Virus record (IMG/VR): IMGVR_UViG_3300036791_000195
Coordinates: 1-26,122 of that record
Reading direction: 5' to 3' (one strand)
DNA length: 26,122 bases
Origin: a virus
In this document: positions 1 through 8,161 of the stretch, in pieces
How the letters are laid out: each line of letters begins with the position of its first letter
How positions within the stretch are numbered: the first letter of the stretch is position 1
Program-made: the position numbers and the translations under genes
Notes under the pieces: generated by a model
Seen by the model: the letters and a program-made list of their open reading frames with translations, nothing else
What the model was told of the DNA's origin: nothing
The model's database searches: none

Positions 1-20
1 AGAAAATCTGTGTAACTCAT
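1..20 (-). CDS. start of next baseplate gene (partial)
   Basis: An ATG at 20-18 overlaps the stop codon of the hub gene as ATGA, and AGGA lies about five bases upstream of it (CCAGGAACATG). Only six codons are visible (M S Y T D F) before the window ends. The position directly after the tail hub gene suggests a baseplate protein of a contractile tail, such as a gp5, gpV or gp25-type protein. That assignment is inference from gene order only; the sequence here is too short to identify the product. Confidence 0.55.
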
Positions 21-2053
21 GTTCCTGGCCAGTGTCGTGGTTTGAACCTAGGATCACCATCAGCATCAGCTTGACCATTGCGGCCCCATGGTAATACAGC
101 AGGTCCGACACCAGGTCGCCAACCACTATGTGAAGTGTTAGCTTGCATATGTCCAACTGGTGCAGGTAACTTGAATTCAAGGAACACATGTCCAGTTGGA
201 CCTGGAATTGGATTTACCCATACTGTCATCATTTGACCTGGACCCGAAACTCCCCAACCTATGAAGTCAGCAGCAAGGGGTGCAGGTAGTATGTTTGCTG
301 CATGGAGACAAGCTGACACGTAACCAGAACAGTCATATCCACCACCGTTAGGTGAGAATGCCGAGTTATGTCCACCAGCATATACATAGGGCATTCCCTG
401 GTTACTAATTTGTACTGCTTTAGCGTACACTTGATCAACCAGCTTGTTACCACTTGCAGCTACTCCAACACCAGGATCACCCTTGATAGTAACTGAAGTG
501 GTGGAAGGTGCAGGTTCAGGCAGTGGCGGTTGTGGAAGGTGAAGAGTAATAGTACCTATGTTGGAGAACAATGGTCGTTCTACCTGCCACACCAGCCACC
601 TACCATCAGCAGGACCAGAGTTTTCAATTACAATCACTACACCAGGTGGAGACTGCCACCTATCAAAGTGTGCAGTCACTGTACACTCAGACACCTTCTT
701 ACCAGTGTCGATGTTATAGTCAATCGTGTCAATTCCCTCAGTCTGTTCACTGATTGTGTCAAAGGGAATCGAGTTGATTAGCGTGACATCATCTTCCCAA
801 TAGAGAGTGTTATCCACCATGAACGCACGAAAGTTCACTTCTTTCGCAAGACGTGTAATCGCTGACCATGAATCCTCTTTTTGGCCACTGACACCACGTG
901 TAAATGCATATGCATTCAACTCAGTGAAAGTGACACTGCTACTACCTTCACTGGTTCCCCAAAGCTTCAAAGTGTTCTTTGCTTCAGCTTCCCATTGTGC
1001 ATAGTAAGATGCACCAGCGCCGCTAGCTTGCACACACTGCACCAGATCAGCTAGTGCCTGACTTGGGTTACGTTGATAACACTTGATTGCAACATTGAAG
1101 TACGCAGTTGCGTCACCTGGAACTCCATTATCCATTGCCGGCCAGGATGAGCGTTGTCCACCAATGTATTTCTCTTGACTGAACAAACCCATACCGAGTG
1201 TCGGGCTATTCAGAATAGTTACATCTGACTCCTGTGTAATGCACATTATCGAAGATACCAATACTGGATATGGCATCTTCATTGACTCACCAGTTTGAAG
1301 TACCTGTGACATGTAATCTAGCTGCTGTGGAGTTGCACGTGCGTGCTTCACTGTTACTGCTGCACCAGGTGCGAAACCCTTACCTTTAGTTGCTTGCGTC
1401 TGTGTCTTGGTCGGAAGCTGTTTAGTGTTCTTGATAGGTTGCACTGAGTGCAGTTCACTCGAAAAGAACTGAACACCACCTGGCATAGTGGTGACTTCAT
1501 CACACATTGCCTTGACTGCCATTGCACGGGTGAACGTTGCAGTACGTGTCCATGACTTCTGTTTGGTGTATCTACGCAGTTCATGTACTGCACGGTTCTC
1601 AAACGTCAGAGTGAATGTGTCAGCCTGTTTGTCACATGCAACTAAGCAGAAGTCACGTTCATCCAGTGTCGCGTAAACTTCATTCCACGTGTCAGGTATT
1701 ACTATGTGGCGTCTTTGACCATGGACTGTAGTCATAATTACAGGCTTGTTTGCACTAACCCAATTCTTCAACAGGTTTTTCACTAACACTCTACTTGCAT
1801 CTTCAACGTCAAATTCAAGTGTTGCAGCACCTTCCATTGTCTCAGTTATCTTACCGTCCAGAATAGCCTGAGACAAATCGTCACTGATCAGTACATCGTT
1901 GATTAGTATCGAAGAGAGATCAGGATCAATTGGGTAAGGCAATAATGACGGTACAGGTGCTTGCACATTAGCAGCAGTCTTCTTTTTCTTAGGTGGTGGA
2001 AGCTTCTTAGTTGTCTTAGCAGGATGCTTTACAAACTGTGTATAACTTGGCAT
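17..2053 (-). CDS. baseplate hub protein with two peptidoglycan hydrolase domains
   Basis: A 678-residue tail protein. After a Lys/Pro-rich N-terminus, residues about 40-240 and 380-520 look like the split beta-rich domains of gp27/XkdQ-like hubs. Between them, about 243-365, lies a lysozyme/transglycosylase-like segment with a candidate catalytic Glu in CITQESD (about E275) followed by LGMGLFSQ. The C-terminus, about 542-678, is an NlpC/P60 peptidase: YDCSGYVSA gives the nucleophile Cys (about C575) and GHVFLEF the His (about H622). The protein probably sits at the tail tip and opens the cell wall during DNA entry. The ATG at 2053 is chosen because it falls one base after the stop of the LysM gene; an in-frame upstream TTG would overlap that gene. 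Domain types are recognised from motifs; the hub role is inferred from gene order. Confidence 0.82.
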   Translation of the reverse strand: MPSYTQFVKHPAKTTKKLPPPKKKKTAANVQAPVPSLLPYPIDPDLSSILINDVLISDDLSQAILDGKITETMEGAATLEFDVEDASRVLVKNLLKNWVSANKPVIMTTVHGQRRHIVIPDTWNEVYATLDERDFCLVACDKQADTFTLTFENRAVHELRRYTKQKSWTRTATFTRAMAVKAMCDEVTTMPGGVQFFSSELHSVQPIKNTKQLPTKTQTQATKGKGFAPGAAVTVKHARATPQQLDYMSQVLQTGESMKMPYPVLVSSIMCITQESDVTILNSPTLGMGLFSQEKYIGGQRSSWPAMDNGVPGDATAYFNVAIKCYQRNPSQALADLVQCVQASGAGASYYAQWEAEAKNTLKLWGTSEGSSSVTFTELNAYAFTRGVSGQKEDSWSAITRLAKEVNFRAFMVDNTLYWEDDVTLINSIPFDTISEQTEGIDTIDYNIDTGKKVSECTVTAHFDRWQSPPGVVIVIENSGPADGRWLVWQVERPLFSNIGTITLHLPQPPLPEPAPSTTSVTIKGDPGVGVAASGNKLVDQVYAKAVQISNQGMPYVYAGGHNSAFSPNGGGYDCSGYVSACLHAANILPAPLAADFIGWGVSGPGQMMTVWVNPIPGPTGHVFLEFKLPAPVGHMQANTSHSGWRPGVGPAVLPWGRNGQADADGDPRFKPRHWPGT

Positions 2054-2054
2054 A

Positions 2055-2714
2055 TTACGGTTTGGGTAGTTTGATCCACATACCAACCCTTGGATGAAGT
2101 GGATTGTGTAGTTTGTTCAGTGTAGCTATAGCGTGCCAGTGTGCCTGATCACCGTAAAAGTACGCTGCAATCTTTTGCAGTGAGTCACCCTTCTTGATTC
2201 TGTACTTGTGAGGTATCGGCACAGCAGGTAAGTGTTCTTTAGCTTGTAGCACCTGATCAGGTATGTACTCCCAAAGAGTTACAGTACACTCCTGGCGTGT
2301 ACGTCGCCGATCATTGTTGATAGTGTAATCACCCCACGCAATTGTTGCCACTACCCATTGCCTGTGAGGGTCGTGTACATGGTCATGTGGAATTGCACCA
2401 TTGGCGTACACTCTTGTAATTGGTGTACGTGGCTTGTTAGGTAGCTTCTCTGCCAGTCTCTCAAGGTGAGCGATATTCGCTTCAACTGAATTCATTGCAC
2501 TACGTCTAGCAAAGTTGAATCTCAAGTCATCAAATACAACTGGAATCTGTAACTCGTAAGATGGTCCACCTTGCCACTCAGTAATTGACAGTTTCCACTT
2601 ACGCTGTACCTGTTGCCATCCTTCAGGATCATGTTGTACAACAACAGTAGGTCCAGCTAGCTTGACATCAAACTGTAACTTGATTTCAAGTGAGTGGAAT
2701 GTAACGTATATCAT
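2055..2714 (-). CDS. LysM-domain baseplate/tail protein
   Basis: A 219-residue protein. Its last ~50 residues form a LysM domain (YRIKKGDSLQKIAAYFYGD, then WHAIATLNKL, ending in WIKLPKP). The first ~165 residues are beta-rich and unassigned. Proteins of this kind (XkdP-like, gp53-like) lie between the tape measure and hub genes in many contractile-tail phages. They help join tube to baseplate, and LysM may bind peptidoglycan or other baseplate proteins. The ATG at 2714 overlaps the tape measure stop as ATGA, with AGG about ten bases upstream. The stop lies one base before the hub start. LysM is clear; the exact baseplate role is inferred. Confidence 0.8.
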   Translation of the reverse strand: MIYVTFHSLEIKLQFDVKLAGPTVVVQHDPEGWQQVQRKWKLSITEWQGGPSYELQIPVVFDDLRFNFARRSAMNSVEANIAHLERLAEKLPNKPRTPITRVYANGAIPHDHVHDPHRQWVVATIAWGDYTINNDRRRTRQECTVTLWEYIPDQVLQAKEHLPAVPIPHKYRIKKGDSLQKIAAYFYGDQAHWHAIATLNKLHNPLHPRVGMWIKLPKP

Positions 2715-4705
2715 TGCCGTGCCTGTTTGTCACTAGTGAACTTACCAACTGCACGTGCAATTTCCTGACGTTGAATTTGTACCGAGATGATGAATGGTGA
2801 AGGTGCCTTGTCGCCAGGTCGCACACTACCGACACTAGTAGATGAGTGCGGTTGAATTCTCGAACCGCCAGGCAAGTGCACAATTTCAGGACCAGCTTCA
2901 CCAACCAGTGCAAGTCCACTCCGCATCATTACTCCACCATGTTGACCAGTTGTTACTGATATTCCACTTGGCACTGATATTGGACCAATATGTGTAGTAG
3001 TTATATGTACTGAAATCTTACTGATCCAGTCGAACGCTGCTTTGAACGGTGAAGTAATGGCACTGATAATAGTGCTGGCAGCACTGGTGAATATGTCTTC
3101 GATCTTACCTGGAATTGACTTGATGAAGTTCCACACATCAGTTACCAATGAAATGACCTGATCATGGAACTTGATAAATATTCCGACAATCAAACCGATT
3201 GGTCCACCGAATAGTGTAATTAGCAGTACCCAGTGTGACTTCACAAAGTTGACTACTGTGTTGATCATGTCGGAAATGAAGTTGATGATCTGATCATGAA
3301 ACTTGACAATCGCTCCAATAATCAAACCAATTGGACCAAGCATTATCCCGAGTATCAGTGGCCACCACTGTTTCACAAAGTTGATGATGTCAGTAATAGC
3401 AACTGACACAGCATTCTTTATGTTCTTCCAAGCATTGGTAACCCAGTTGACAACATCCATAATTATTGGCTTGATGGACTTCCAGTGCTTGATCAGCAAG
3501 ATGACAACGATTATTACTGCCATTATTGCAAGTACCCATGGGTTCATATCAAGCAACATAAGTGCGCCCCTGAGAAGCAGTGTCGCTACTCTGGCAGCAA
3601 GTATCTGTATCTTGAACGCTAACCAAGCTATTCCAAGGAGTATTACTGCATCACGTACTATCATCAACTGAGTGTGATGTTCCTTGAAATACTTAGTAAC
3701 TGCATCAATAATACTGCCAAGTGTCTTGAATGCAGGGTTCATATTCTTTGCAATGACAGCATACAGCTTCATCACAAGGTCAAACACTTTGAACAGTATA
3801 GGTGCGAGGTTCTCGGCGAACTGCACCTTCAATCCTTGTGTCGCCAAGCTGAGTTTCACTTGTGCTTCATGCAACTTCATTGCATTCTTAGTTGCGTTAC
3901 TATTCAATGTAACACCATATGCAGCAGCTTCTTTACGCTGATCTGCTAGTGCCTTTGAACCCTGACTAATGATTGGCATCATTGCTTGCCAGTTACGACC
4001 AAACAGCTTAGTAGCCAGTGCAGTTTTACTTACACCAGGTGGCATCTTATTGAACCCGTCCATCACTAAGCCTAGCTCAGCGTTCATATCCTTACTGTGA
4101 CCCTTCAAGTCATTCATACTAATACCCATTGACTTGAATTCTGCAACAGCTTTTGCGCCACCCTTACCGCCACCAAGTGCTGACTGTGCCTGTGTAGCAA
4201 CAGTTTTCATTGTCAAACCAAATGCACGGGCATTTACACCATATGCATTTGTTACTGCCTGCCAAGTCGCTGCATCCTGCGTACTCATGCCAGTTACTTT
4301 GTGGAGTGACTCTGCATTCCTGGCTAGCTCAACAGTGCTAGTAACAGCATCCTTGACACCAGCAATTGACAGTCCACCAAGTGCCATAGCTGCTATCTGG
4401 CCAACTGGACCACCTGGTATCAGTGACTTCTTTCCGATACTTGACATACTTTTTTCCATACCACTAAGTGAACTGCTAACTTTACTTTTCATACCAGACA
4501 ATGCAGCAACTGTACTATGCGCAGCTTCTTTTATCCTACCTACTACACCTGGAATTCTCTCCAGACTTGTTGTAGCAATTTGTGCAGTTTCTTTTGATGC
4601 AGTGCCAATCTTCCTAATTGATACAGCAGCTTCTTCTGTACCTGCAACAAACGATTGCAGGTCTTTTAGCCTGATAACAATTTCTACAGTGTCGTCTTCA
4701 GCCAT
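2711..4705 (-). CDS. tail tape measure protein
   Basis: A 664-residue protein that sets tail length and is probably expelled during DNA entry. The N-terminal ~330 residues are Ala/Ser-rich, helical and tape-measure-like. Hydrophobic stretches follow at about 350-410 (including WVLAIMAVIIVVILLIKHW). A repeated module then appears twice, each with a GPIGLI core and KFHDQ. The C-terminus has the familiar GLALVGEAGPEIVHLPGG motif. At about 0.15 nm per residue this length would fit a tail of roughly 100 nm, which is a family rule and not a measurement. The ATG at 4705 follows the stop of the frameshifted chaperone by three bases, and a weak GGCGG lies upstream. The gene lies directly downstream of a -1 slippery chaperone, the standard arrangement. 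Confidence 0.92.
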   Translation of the reverse strand: MAEDDTVEIVIRLKDLQSFVAGTEEAAVSIRKIGTASKETAQIATTSLERIPGVVGRIKEAAHSTVAALSGMKSKVSSSLSGMEKSMSSIGKKSLIPGGPVGQIAAMALGGLSIAGVKDAVTSTVELARNAESLHKVTGMSTQDAATWQAVTNAYGVNARAFGLTMKTVATQAQSALGGGKGGAKAVAEFKSMGISMNDLKGHSKDMNAELGLVMDGFNKMPPGVSKTALATKLFGRNWQAMMPIISQGSKALADQRKEAAAYGVTLNSNATKNAMKLHEAQVKLSLATQGLKVQFAENLAPILFKVFDLVMKLYAVIAKNMNPAFKTLGSIIDAVTKYFKEHHTQLMIVRDAVILLGIAWLAFKIQILAARVATLLLRGALMLLDMNPWVLAIMAVIIVVILLIKHWKSIKPIIMDVVNWVTNAWKNIKNAVSVAITDIINFVKQWWPLILGIMLGPIGLIIGAIVKFHDQIINFISDMINTVVNFVKSHWVLLITLFGGPIGLIVGIFIKFHDQVISLVTDVWNFIKSIPGKIEDIFTSAASTIISAITSPFKAAFDWISKISVHITTTHIGPISVPSGISVTTGQHGGVMMRSGLALVGEAGPEIVHLPGGSRIQPHSSTSVGSVRPGDKAPSPFIISVQIQRQEIARAVGKFTSDKQARQ

Positions 4706-4708
4706 GAA

Positions 4709-5481
4709 TTATCCGCCAAACATTTTAGCGACACAGTTAGCGATACGCTGTGCGAGGTTATCGTCACGTTGTTCTTGTAACTTGAACACCTGTTCAGTAA
4801 CAGCTTGCATCAGTAAGCGTTCCATAGGGTCACTGACCGTAAGGAATCGCCATGCTGAAAGTCCAGCTAATTGCACCTTAGCAGCTTCAGTTACTTCTGA
4901 TTCTTGACGTACTAGCCTAAAAAATCTTCATCTGCTGTACGGGTTTTATCAGTCATCCACCTTGACAGTATGATGTTTGCTTCGATGACTTTGTGTTCTG
5001 AACCGTACACTCCCAATACAACTTCTCGCGAGTCATCGGCAGGATAGTCAAGGATACGAGACAGTTCAAGTGACTTGAAATTCACTTGCTTACTCTTGTT
5101 GATCGGATGCACACCAGGTGCGTATGACCCGTCCTTATTCACCCACTCACTACCAGCTTCCTTGCGGATCAGTATGTTCTTTGATGATGCAATGAGTGTG
5201 TCAAGTGACGCCAACAGGTTAGTACCGATACCGTTCACATTCTTTGTTTCACGTCTTACTTCACGAGCAATATGTTCAGTCACTTCTGAACTGATGTAAG
5301 CATACTCAACAGCCATCAAGCCTTTGTAACCAGGCACTTCCATTACCTTACTAGTACCAAATAAGTCAACAGCTTCAGTACGGAGTTGCTTCAGATTGTC
5401 AAGGAGTGCATCTTGAGTTTCATCGTCAACTTCACCGTTAGTAATTACTCCACTTACAGTAGTGAGTTCATCATCTGCCAT
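4709..5481 (-). CDS. tail assembly chaperone, -1 frameshift fusion product
   Basis: This is the long form of the tail chaperone, made if ribosomes slip -1 at 4924-4918. The 0-frame codons GAT TTT TTA GGC TAG contain a heptamer T TTT TTA placed exactly in the X XXY YYZ register. After slippage, reading resumes at AGG (4918-4916) and stays open for 69 codons (RLVRQESEVTEAAKVQLAG... to ...CVAKMFGG) up to TAA at 4711-4709, three bases before the tape measure start. This gives 188 + 69 = 257 residues. The downstream frame has no ATG near its beginning and would otherwise leave about 200 bases unused in a very compact operon. Lambda G/GT and P2 E/E' show the same logic between tube and tape measure genes. 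Confidence 0.85.
4912..5481 (-). CDS. tail assembly chaperone, short (0-frame) form
   Basis: A 189-residue product that ends at TAG 4914-4912 just after the slippery heptamer. Family members bind the tape measure protein and help recruit tube subunits, and they are absent from the virion. No domain is recognisable beyond general character: an acidic N-terminus (MADDELTTV...), a central helical part and an ending of KTRTADEDFLG. The ATG at 5481 is chosen over an in-frame TTG at 5496 because AGGAGA lies at the right distance upstream and the TTG start would overlap the tube gene. The assignment comes from position between tube and tape measure plus the frameshift site. Confidence 0.82.
   Translation of the reverse strand: MADDELTTVSGVITNGEVDDETQDALLDNLKQLRTEAVDLFGTSKVMEVPGYKGLMAVEYAYISSEVTEHIAREVRRETKNVNGIGTNLLASLDTLIASSKNILIRKEAGSEWVNKDGSYAPGVHPINKSKQVNFKSLELSRILDYPADDSREVVLGVYGSEHKVIEANIILSRWMTDKTRTADEDFLG
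4918..4924 (-). promoter_or_regulatory. -1 programmed frameshift slippery site
   Basis: The minus strand reads TTTTTTA in 0-frame phase T TTT TTA, two codons before the TAG stop. P- and A-site tRNAs can both re-pair after a one-base backward slip. I did not identify a strong stimulatory stem-loop or pseudoknot just downstream, although many phage sites work without one. Confidence 0.83.
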
Positions 5482-5488
5482 GTCTCTC

Positions 5489-5911
5489 CTAGCCAACAGT
5501 TAGATTATTCAGTTCAATAACCACCTGAAGAATTGCAGCGTTGTTAGCGTTTGAGTCAACCTTTGGATCAGTTACAGTTTTGAGTATGCCGTTACCAATG
5601 ATTGGACTGCCGTAAGGTTGGTATGATCTATCAAGTGGCTGTTTCTGTACCTCACATACTCCCTGACCTGTCTTGTCCAGTAGAAACCCGATGATCGGAT
5701 TGTCACGTGACAGTCGATAGTTCCTACCGATAGTCAAGTCAGTGTAAACAGTTGGTCCGCCTAGTGACTCTTCAGTTGCTACTCCACCTGACCTGTACTT
5801 GACACTGTTAGTGTCCTTGTCTCCACCAGCCCAAGAATCCCACACACCAAGGTCAGTGCCATCAATACTCAAATGAACAAGAAATAGGTTTTCGCGTGAA
5901 CCGTCACTCAT
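5489..5911 (-). CDS. tail tube protein
   Basis: A 140-residue beta-rich protein (MSDGSRENLFLVHLSIDGTD...) directly downstream of the tail sheath and upstream of the chaperone, the standard place for the inner tube of contractile tails. It contains DLGVWDSWAGGDKDTNS near residue 20-40 and a C-terminal strand ILQVVIELNNLTVG, as expected for the tube fold shared with Hcp. The ATG at 5911 is preceded by AAAGGAG at good spacing; the GTG one codon earlier is less favoured. Its TAG stop lies within the ribosome-binding region of the chaperone gene. I recognise it from context and size, not from a signature motif. Confidence 0.78.
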   Translation of the reverse strand: MSDGSRENLFLVHLSIDGTDLGVWDSWAGGDKDTNSVKYRSGGVATEESLGGPTVYTDLTIGRNYRLSRDNPIIGFLLDKTGQGVCEVQKQPLDRSYQPYGSPIIGNGILKTVTDPKVDSNANNAAILQVVIELNNLTVG

Positions 5912-5923
5912 CACTTACTCCTT

Positions 5924-7045
5924 TCACGCTGCTAGTGATTCAGTAATTGGCACCTTAGCAATGTTGATAATTACCTGCTCACCCATGCTTGAAGTATGCA
6001 GTCCGACATTTGCTGCCAGAATGCCTTGTGCAAATGAAGCTGGTGTGTTCACTGATGGTCCAACATCGACACTGAACGCTTGACTAGATGTGTCACCATA
6101 CAGGTCACCATCCTGCCAGAACTGCAACAGCTTGTTAGAGATTGCACCACCAAACTTCTTTGCGACACGTTGCACTGAGTCGAGCTTACTAAATGTGAAA
6201 TTCTCAGCGATAATACTGAGTTGGAATTTTACTGCCATGACAGTACGGCTGTTGTTGAAGAATGACCAGTCACTGTCTTTTGCCTGATCAGCAAGTGAAC
6301 GCCAACCGTAAGTGCGAATGCCATTCAACATCCTACGACTGACATTGACACTTGCTTCATTCAACGTTTGCCTGTCACTGTCGGGAATGTTTGGTTGTGA
6401 CAGGTCTTGTATGTACTTGGCAATTCCCAACACACCAGCAGCAGGATCACCAGACGAGTAACCAAGTGCATCATTACGTGCGAGGTTACCTGCAACTCTT
6501 GCTGATGGTGGCACCATACGTGTAGTACCTGGTGTCAGTCCGGGTGCAACATCCCATGGCCAGAACATGCCAGAGAACCTGTCACCAGGTTGACCAGTAA
6601 GTGCAGCAGTTGCAGTTGTTAGAGTAGTTATATCAGGATCATCCACTGAATCTAGAAGTGCAATCCTGGCACCATCTGAACAGTGATTCAGCAGTGCAAG
6701 TTGAGTTACATCATCAGTCATTCCAAATGCAGTAAGTGAACCAGGTCCAAGGTCAGGAGTGAACAAATCCAATGACGCTGCTATGTCATCTGGAATTGCT
6801 GTAAGTGGTGAACCGTTGATGTATGCACGGTAACCACCTTCTCTGAAGAAGGTCTGTACACCATCCCACATTGCATTACCAGGTTGCCTCTGACCGAACA
6901 GTGACTCAAATTGGTCAATTGAATAGATCAGATCGAACCCTGGTGTAGTAACTGCACCAACAGCAAAGAGAGTTGCAATATCAACAAACTCACCTGCATT
7001 TGGCGGGGTTTCAATAATATTGACTTGATAGCCAGGTAGCGGCAT
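5924..7045 (-). CDS. contractile tail sheath protein
   Basis: A 373-residue protein. The N-terminus MPLPGYQVNIIETPP and the early segment GEFVDIATLFAVGAVTTPG match the start of phage tail sheath proteins. YSIDQFESLFGQRQPGNAMWDGVQTFFREGG is the familiar segment in which the sheath gene product scans neighbouring subunits. The C-terminal part (RRMLNGIRTYGWRSLAD..., then VDVGPSVNTPASFAQGILAANVGLH) is the conserved inner domain that contacts the tube. It polymerises around the tube and contracts to drive it through the envelope. GGGAGA lies at good distance before the ATG. It is shorter than T4 gp18 and near the short single-domain sheath class. This gene is the main evidence for myovirus morphology. 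Confidence 0.9.
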   Translation of the reverse strand: MPLPGYQVNIIETPPNAGEFVDIATLFAVGAVTTPGFDLIYSIDQFESLFGQRQPGNAMWDGVQTFFREGGYRAYINGSPLTAIPDDIAASLDLFTPDLGPGSLTAFGMTDDVTQLALLNHCSDGARIALLDSVDDPDITTLTTATAALTGQPGDRFSGMFWPWDVAPGLTPGTTRMVPPSARVAGNLARNDALGYSSGDPAAGVLGIAKYIQDLSQPNIPDSDRQTLNEASVNVSRRMLNGIRTYGWRSLADQAKDSDWSFFNNSRTVMAVKFQLSIIAENFTFSKLDSVQRVAKKFGGAISNKLLQFWQDGDLYGDTSSQAFSVDVGPSVNTPASFAQGILAANVGLHTSSMGEQVIINIAKVPITESLAA

Positions 7046-7055
7046 ACACTTCTCC

Positions 7056-7700
7056 CTATTTATTCAACTCAAGGTCAATTACAACTTGCTCAGTGTCAGG
7101 ATAACCAAGTGGATATGCATATGGATCAGACGGTACAGTTAGCACACCGTCAGGTCCACGGAAACCTTCAAATACATTGATGACATCTTCAACTTCAACA
7201 GTGAACACTAACCGTGCAGATGAAATCATCTGTTCCAGTATGGATGGCCAGTCGTCATACTTTTCATCATTCCACTCTACGTCAGATGCCCATCCTCCTA
7301 GCTCCGGCATTTGCAGCATTATCATACGTAGTGCAGCGCCATAGTAACCTGACAGGTCCTTTGCATCCTGTTCAGTACCAGCAGCCACAACTGCACCAAC
7401 AGCTATTATCCACCATGCTCTTACTGTACCGTCACCATCGCGCTTAGGTGGTTTACCTGGACTCAGACCGGTTGACACAACTGCCACGAATGGCATTGTG
7501 TCTTGTGGATTTCTGGCAAACTCTTTCTCTATCCTCCATGACTTTGGTAGCGGTAAGGTTCTAGCTGGCAACTGATGGAAGCGTTCAATTGCAGCAATGT
7601 AAGTTTCTATCCATGTTTGTAGGTGAGTCAGTACGTTATGTTCAACAGTTGCTCTATCGACAATTGTTGAAACGTCACTGTAAACATCAACTGTACTCAT
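7056..7700 (-). CDS. putative tail terminator / neck protein
   Basis: A 214-residue protein just upstream of the sheath gene. It begins with a helical stretch (TVEHNVLTHLQTWIETYIAAIERF), then PFVAVVSTGL and a central RAWWIIAVGAVVAAGTEQDAKDLSGYYGAALRMIMLQ, resembling the alpha/beta fold of tail terminator or completion proteins. It ends with strands around ARLVFTVEVEDVINVFEGFRGP. Such proteins cap the tube and sheath and join them to the neck. The ATG at 7700 overlaps the previous stop as ATGA, with AGGTGA upstream. Function is inferred from fold impression and gene order. Confidence 0.6.
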   Translation of the reverse strand: MSTVDVYSDVSTIVDRATVEHNVLTHLQTWIETYIAAIERFHQLPARTLPLPKSWRIEKEFARNPQDTMPFVAVVSTGLSPGKPPKRDGDGTVRAWWIIAVGAVVAAGTEQDAKDLSGYYGAALRMIMLQMPELGGWASDVEWNDEKYDDWPSILEQMISSARLVFTVEVEDVINVFEGFRGPDGVLTVPSDPYAYPLGYPDTEQVVIDLELNK

Positions 7701-8161
7701 ACTTCACCTGTCATGATGAAGCGCTGTACCATCTTTGTCAGTTCCTTACGTTCAATTTCAGTCAACTGTACTAGCCTACGCTGTGGCATCTTTGATGTTC
7801 CTGATTGCTGGAAACCAGCATATGAAACATCAGTACCGTAACGCAACCAGTCATCAGCAGTTTCAGCTATTGAACCTTCACCTTCACCAGTAAGTGAATT
7901 GTACAGTATCTGTGTTGCACGTTCAATCCATGGTTGCTGGCGCTTGCGAGCTTTAGCTTTGAGTGTACTCTCAGCTAACGGTGCCCAACCACCTGAACCA
8001 TGTGAACCTTCAGTAAGAAACTGTACCTGTTCAATTAGCTTCAGTACCTTCAGCATTTCATTCCATAGCTTCTCAGTAGTGCGAGCGTTATCTCGCATTC
8101 TCAGAAAGGTACGGTCGATCTGAGTTTCACCTAATACTTCAAGAGTGAATTCAAGTGGCAT
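7697..8161 (-). CDS. phage virion morphogenesis / head-tail joining protein
   Basis: A 154-residue protein resembling the phage virion morphogenesis family (Mu gpG, P2 gpS; related to HK97 gp10). The central GSGGWAPLAESTLKAKARKR is the family's typical segment (W-x-P-L-x-x-x-T), followed by QILYNSLTGEGEGS and a C-terminal GTDVSYAGFQQSG...RRLVQLTEIERKEL. These proteins join or complete the head-tail junction. The start codon overlaps the preceding stop as TAATG, and the gene's own TGA overlaps the next ATG. Good motif match; the precise place in the neck is inferred. Confidence 0.75.
   Translation of the reverse strand: MPLEFTLEVLGETQIDRTFLRMRDNARTTEKLWNEMLKVLKLIEQVQFLTEGSHGSGGWAPLAESTLKAKARKRQQPWIERATQILYNSLTGEGEGSIAETADDWLRYGTDVSYAGFQQSGTSKMPQRRLVQLTEIERKELTKMVQRFIMTGEV

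Noticed and set aside
4134-4907. 257-codon plus-strand open frame
   Set aside because: It lies antisense to the tape measure and the chaperone extension, has low-complexity Ala/Ser/Pro content and no ribosome-binding site; the minus-strand genes explain the DNA.
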